From the NCBI GenBank assembly GCA_016214425.1, contig JACRON010000218.1, positions 1-6,917 of the forward strand: a stretch of DNA of 6,917 nucleotides, written 5' to 3'. The DNA is from Nitrospirota bacterium. Its GTDB lineage: Bacteria > Nitrospirota > CAKKRA01 > 9FT-COMBO-42-15. Positions 5,569 through 6,917 of the stretch are shown here, in pieces. Under the pieces are notes generated by a model. It did not search any database and was not told where the DNA came from. It saw only the letters and a list, made by a program, of their open reading frames with translations. Within the stretch, counting starts at the first letter, position 1. Each line of letters starts with the position of its first letter. The position numbers were made by a program, and so were the translations under genes.

Positions 5569-5829
5569 ATGTTAAGGCGTCATCTTAATTTTTTGATAGT
5601 TGCGTCTGAGAATCTATTCAGATATAAAGGAAGGACTATATTTGTAATCTTATGCCTTGTGGCAATACTCTTTCCATTTATTACTGCAATTGCCTTGTCA
5701 GAAGGTGTCAAGTCCCAGTCTTTAATATCTGTAGAGAACGGTGCAGATATATACCTCACCCATGATTTGTATGGAAGGAATGCAGCAGTGCCTTTATCTG
5801 CTATAAAAGAGATTCAGGATGTCCTTTGA
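5569..5829 (+). CDS. N-terminal fragment of an FtsX/MacB-type ABC transporter permease (interrupted gene)
   Basis: This 86-residue frame is the beginning of an FtsX-like permease. A basic cytoplasmic start (SENLFRYKGRT) leads into transmembrane helix 1 (about 22-44, FVILCLVAILFPFITAIAL), followed by the first part of the extracytoplasmic region (LISVENGADIYLTHDLYGRN...). It stops early at TGA 5827-5829, just after IKEIQDV. Family permeases of this type normally continue for roughly another 300 residues, with a MacB-PCD-like periplasmic domain and three more helices. Those last helices appear in the next, overlapping frame. GGAGGAG (5551-5557) is the ribosome binding site for ATG 5569, and the CxC protein stops 2 nt earlier. 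As written, this product would be a single-helix protein and is probably not a working permease by itself. Confidence 0.75.
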   Translation: MLRRHLNFLIVASENLFRYKGRTIFVILCLVAILFPFITAIALSEGVKSQSLISVENGADIYLTHDLYGRNAAVPLSAIKEIQDVL

Positions 5830-6439
5830 TGATGCAGCAGAGATATTCAGAAAAGATGGTGTGGCCTCGGATTTGCTGATATATGTAAGACCGGGTTATG
5901 TTGCAAGTATAGCAGAGGTGTTGAACCTGCTTCATGAAGGTGATGAGAAGAGGCCTCTTATAAGAATACAGACAAAAGACCTTGTGAGGCAGTATTTTAC
6001 CAAGGGCTTTACAATGAAGCAGGGCATATTTACTGCCCTTTACACAGTAGCCTTTGCCTTAGCCATTCCTGCGCTATTGGTTGTGTCAGGATTCGGTATG
6101 GGAGAAAGGAGGCGGGAGATTGGCATTATCAAGGCAATAGGCTGGCAGACGAGCGAGATAATAGAGGTTGTGTTTATTGAAAATCTTTTAATCAGCTTAA
6201 CAGCAGCGCCGCTTGCACTGATTGTATCTTTTGTATGGATAAAGTTCTTTAATGGATTTTTGATTGCCCAGTTCTTTATTGCAGAGATAGGGATACTGGC
6301 AAAATTTCCAGTGCCTGCTCGGTATATGCCTATTCCTGTATTTCTGGGCTTTGCCTTTGCGCTTATATTAACTATGGTAGGGAGCATTTATTCAACATGG
6401 AGGAGCGCTGTGACGCCACCGGCAGTAACAATGAAGTAA
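5819..6439 (+). CDS. C-terminal fragment of the same FtsX/MacB-type ABC permease
   Basis: The 206-residue frame begins with MSFDDAAEIFRKDGVASDLLIYV, a stretch normally found near the end of the periplasmic domain of such permeases rather than at a protein start. It then shows three hydrophobic segments: about 72-94, 118-141 and 171-192. The cytoplasmic loop between the first two, GERRREIGIIKAIGWQTSEI (94-113), is the FtsX family hallmark that contacts the ATPase, and the end (TWRSAVTPPAVTMK) is the usual C-terminus. Its first 11 nt overlap the N-terminal fragment in another frame. The ATG at 5819 is probably an internal methionine of the original gene, with no convincing ribosome binding site. 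Together the two pieces total about 290 residues against roughly 400 expected, so about 100-120 residues of the periplasmic domain seem absent. Confidence 0.75.
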   Translation: MSFDDAAEIFRKDGVASDLLIYVRPGYVASIAEVLNLLHEGDEKRPLIRIQTKDLVRQYFTKGFTMKQGIFTALYTVAFALAIPALLVVSGFGMGERRREIGIIKAIGWQTSEIIEVVFIENLLISLTAAPLALIVSFVWIKFFNGFLIAQFFIAEIGILAKFPVPARYMPIPVFLGFAFALILTMVGSIYSTWRSAVTPPAVTMK

Positions 6440-6450
6440 ACAGCCATTCC

Positions 6451-6500
6451 CCCTCACCCTATCCCTCTCCCCAATGGGGAGAGGGGATTAAGGGGAGTGG
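6451..6500. repeat. REP-like palindrome between permease and ATPase genes
   Basis: CCCTCTCCCC (6463-6472) and GGGGAGAGGG (6476-6485) form a perfect 10-bp stem with a 3-nt AAT loop. Flanking CCCTCACCCTAT and GATTAAGGGGAGTGG add partial pairing. This C/G-rich pattern is a very common dispersed extragenic palindrome in bacterial genomes. There is no T-tract, so it is not a normal terminator, though it could protect or attenuate the mRNA between the two transporter genes. It fills most of the 71-nt gap. Its right arm shares GGGGATTAAGGGG (6483-6495) with the element at 4538-4633. Confidence 0.7.
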
Positions 6501-6510
6501 TAACAATGAT

Positions 6511-6917
6511 ATGAATACAAATAACACAGTTTTCAAAACCGAAGGACTCTCTAAATATTACAATCCCAACAGGCCTGAAGAAATAAAGGCCTTGCAGGAT
6601 ATTAATATTGAAATAAAGAAGGGCAACATTACTATCCTTTCAGGGCCTTCAGGCTCTGGAAAAACTACCTTGATAAGCCTGCTGGGCGCTATTGACAGAC
6701 CGACTAAAGGCAGGATATTTTTGCAGGATGAGGAGCTCTCTGTTTTATCAGATGAGGCGCTTGCGCTTATAAGGAGAAAAAAGATAGGTTTTATATTCCA
6801 GGATTTCAATCTTATACCAAGGCTCTCTGCATGGGAGAATGTGGCTTATCCATTAATACCTATAATATATAACGAAAAGGAGAGGAAGGAGAGGGCAGTT
6901 GCATTGCTTGAAAGGCT
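6511..6917 (+). CDS. ABC transporter ATP-binding protein, LolD/MacB type (5' part, runs off the window)
   Basis: The frame is open to the window edge and gives 135 residues of an ABC ATPase. Visible features in order: an N-terminal strand region (VFKTEGLSKYY), Walker A GPSGSGKT (45-52), the typical SLLGAIDRPTKGRI stretch (56-69), and the Q-loop with Gln97 in IGFIFQDFNLIPRLSAWENV. That Q-loop wording is typical of the LolD/MacB/FtsE group that partners FtsX-like permeases. The signature motif, Walker B and H-loop are beyond the end. ATG 6511 is the only usable in-frame start after the palindrome. The nearest Shine-Dalgarno-like sequence is GGGGAG (6492-6497), at rather long spacing and inside the palindrome's flank. 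It should energise the permease encoded just upstream, which is broken here. Confidence 0.9.
   Translation, partial: MNTNNTVFKTEGLSKYYNPNRPEEIKALQDINIEIKKGNITILSGPSGSGKTTLISLLGAIDRPTKGRIFLQDEELSVLSDEALALIRRKKIGFIFQDFNLIPRLSAWENVAYPLIPIIYNEKERKERAVALLER

Noticed and set aside
5780..5840. Direct repeat ATGCAGCAG (5780-5788 and 5832-5840) as the cause of the permease deletion
   Set aside because: A deletion by recombination between repeats would leave one copy at the junction, but both remain and the junction lies between them.

Overview
The window is a fully plus-strand, tightly packed, moderately AT-leaning bacterial segment with many AGA/AGG arginine codons. It reads as two blocks. The gene order (tail of a probable plsC)-ispH-rpsA-sppA-ihfB/HU is one I associate with Desulfobacterota (Geobacter-like) and neighbouring lineages such as Nitrospirota. 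Combined with several dispersed palindromes typical of environmental genomes from those groups, this suggests an uncultured member of that broad assemblage. The taxonomic placement is inference from gene order only.

Block 1 (1-4034) is housekeeping. It holds the last 26 residues of an upstream protein, possibly a PlsC-type acyltransferase; IspH, the last enzyme of the MEP isoprenoid pathway; a six-domain ribosomal protein S1; a short single-domain SppA signal peptide peptidase; and an IHF-beta/HU-type DNA-bending protein. Spacing is short and no convincing internal terminator is visible, so this looks like one operon. A short REP-like palindrome overlaps the stop codon of the first gene and leaves ispH without an obvious Shine-Dalgarno sequence.

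Block 2 (about 4060-6917) is an envelope and probable metal-handling cluster. It opens with a good sigma-70-type promoter whose predicted start of transcription falls almost on the ATG of a small secreted Cys/His-containing protein, so that message may be leaderless. A 164-nt gap follows, holding a 96-bp element with perfect 14-bp terminal inverted repeats and a pair of 21-nt-spaced direct repeats. Next come a NosL-family protein (CxxCGM motif, His/Met-rich tail, no lipobox), a small membrane-anchored or secreted protein with two CxC motifs and a TTG start, an FtsX/MacB-type ABC permease, and the 5' end of its LolD/MacB-type ATPase. The ATPase runs off the window edge.

The permease is broken. 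Its first transmembrane segment and its last three lie in two overlapping frames, and the extracytoplasmic domain expected between them is missing, which suggests an out-of-frame internal deletion or an assembly error. The best candidate for something new is this block: an ABC export-type transporter paired with a NosL-like putative copper chaperone and two small unrecognised cysteine-motif proteins, with no NosZ visible in the window. No tRNA, rRNA, CRISPR array or recognisable transposase gene was seen.
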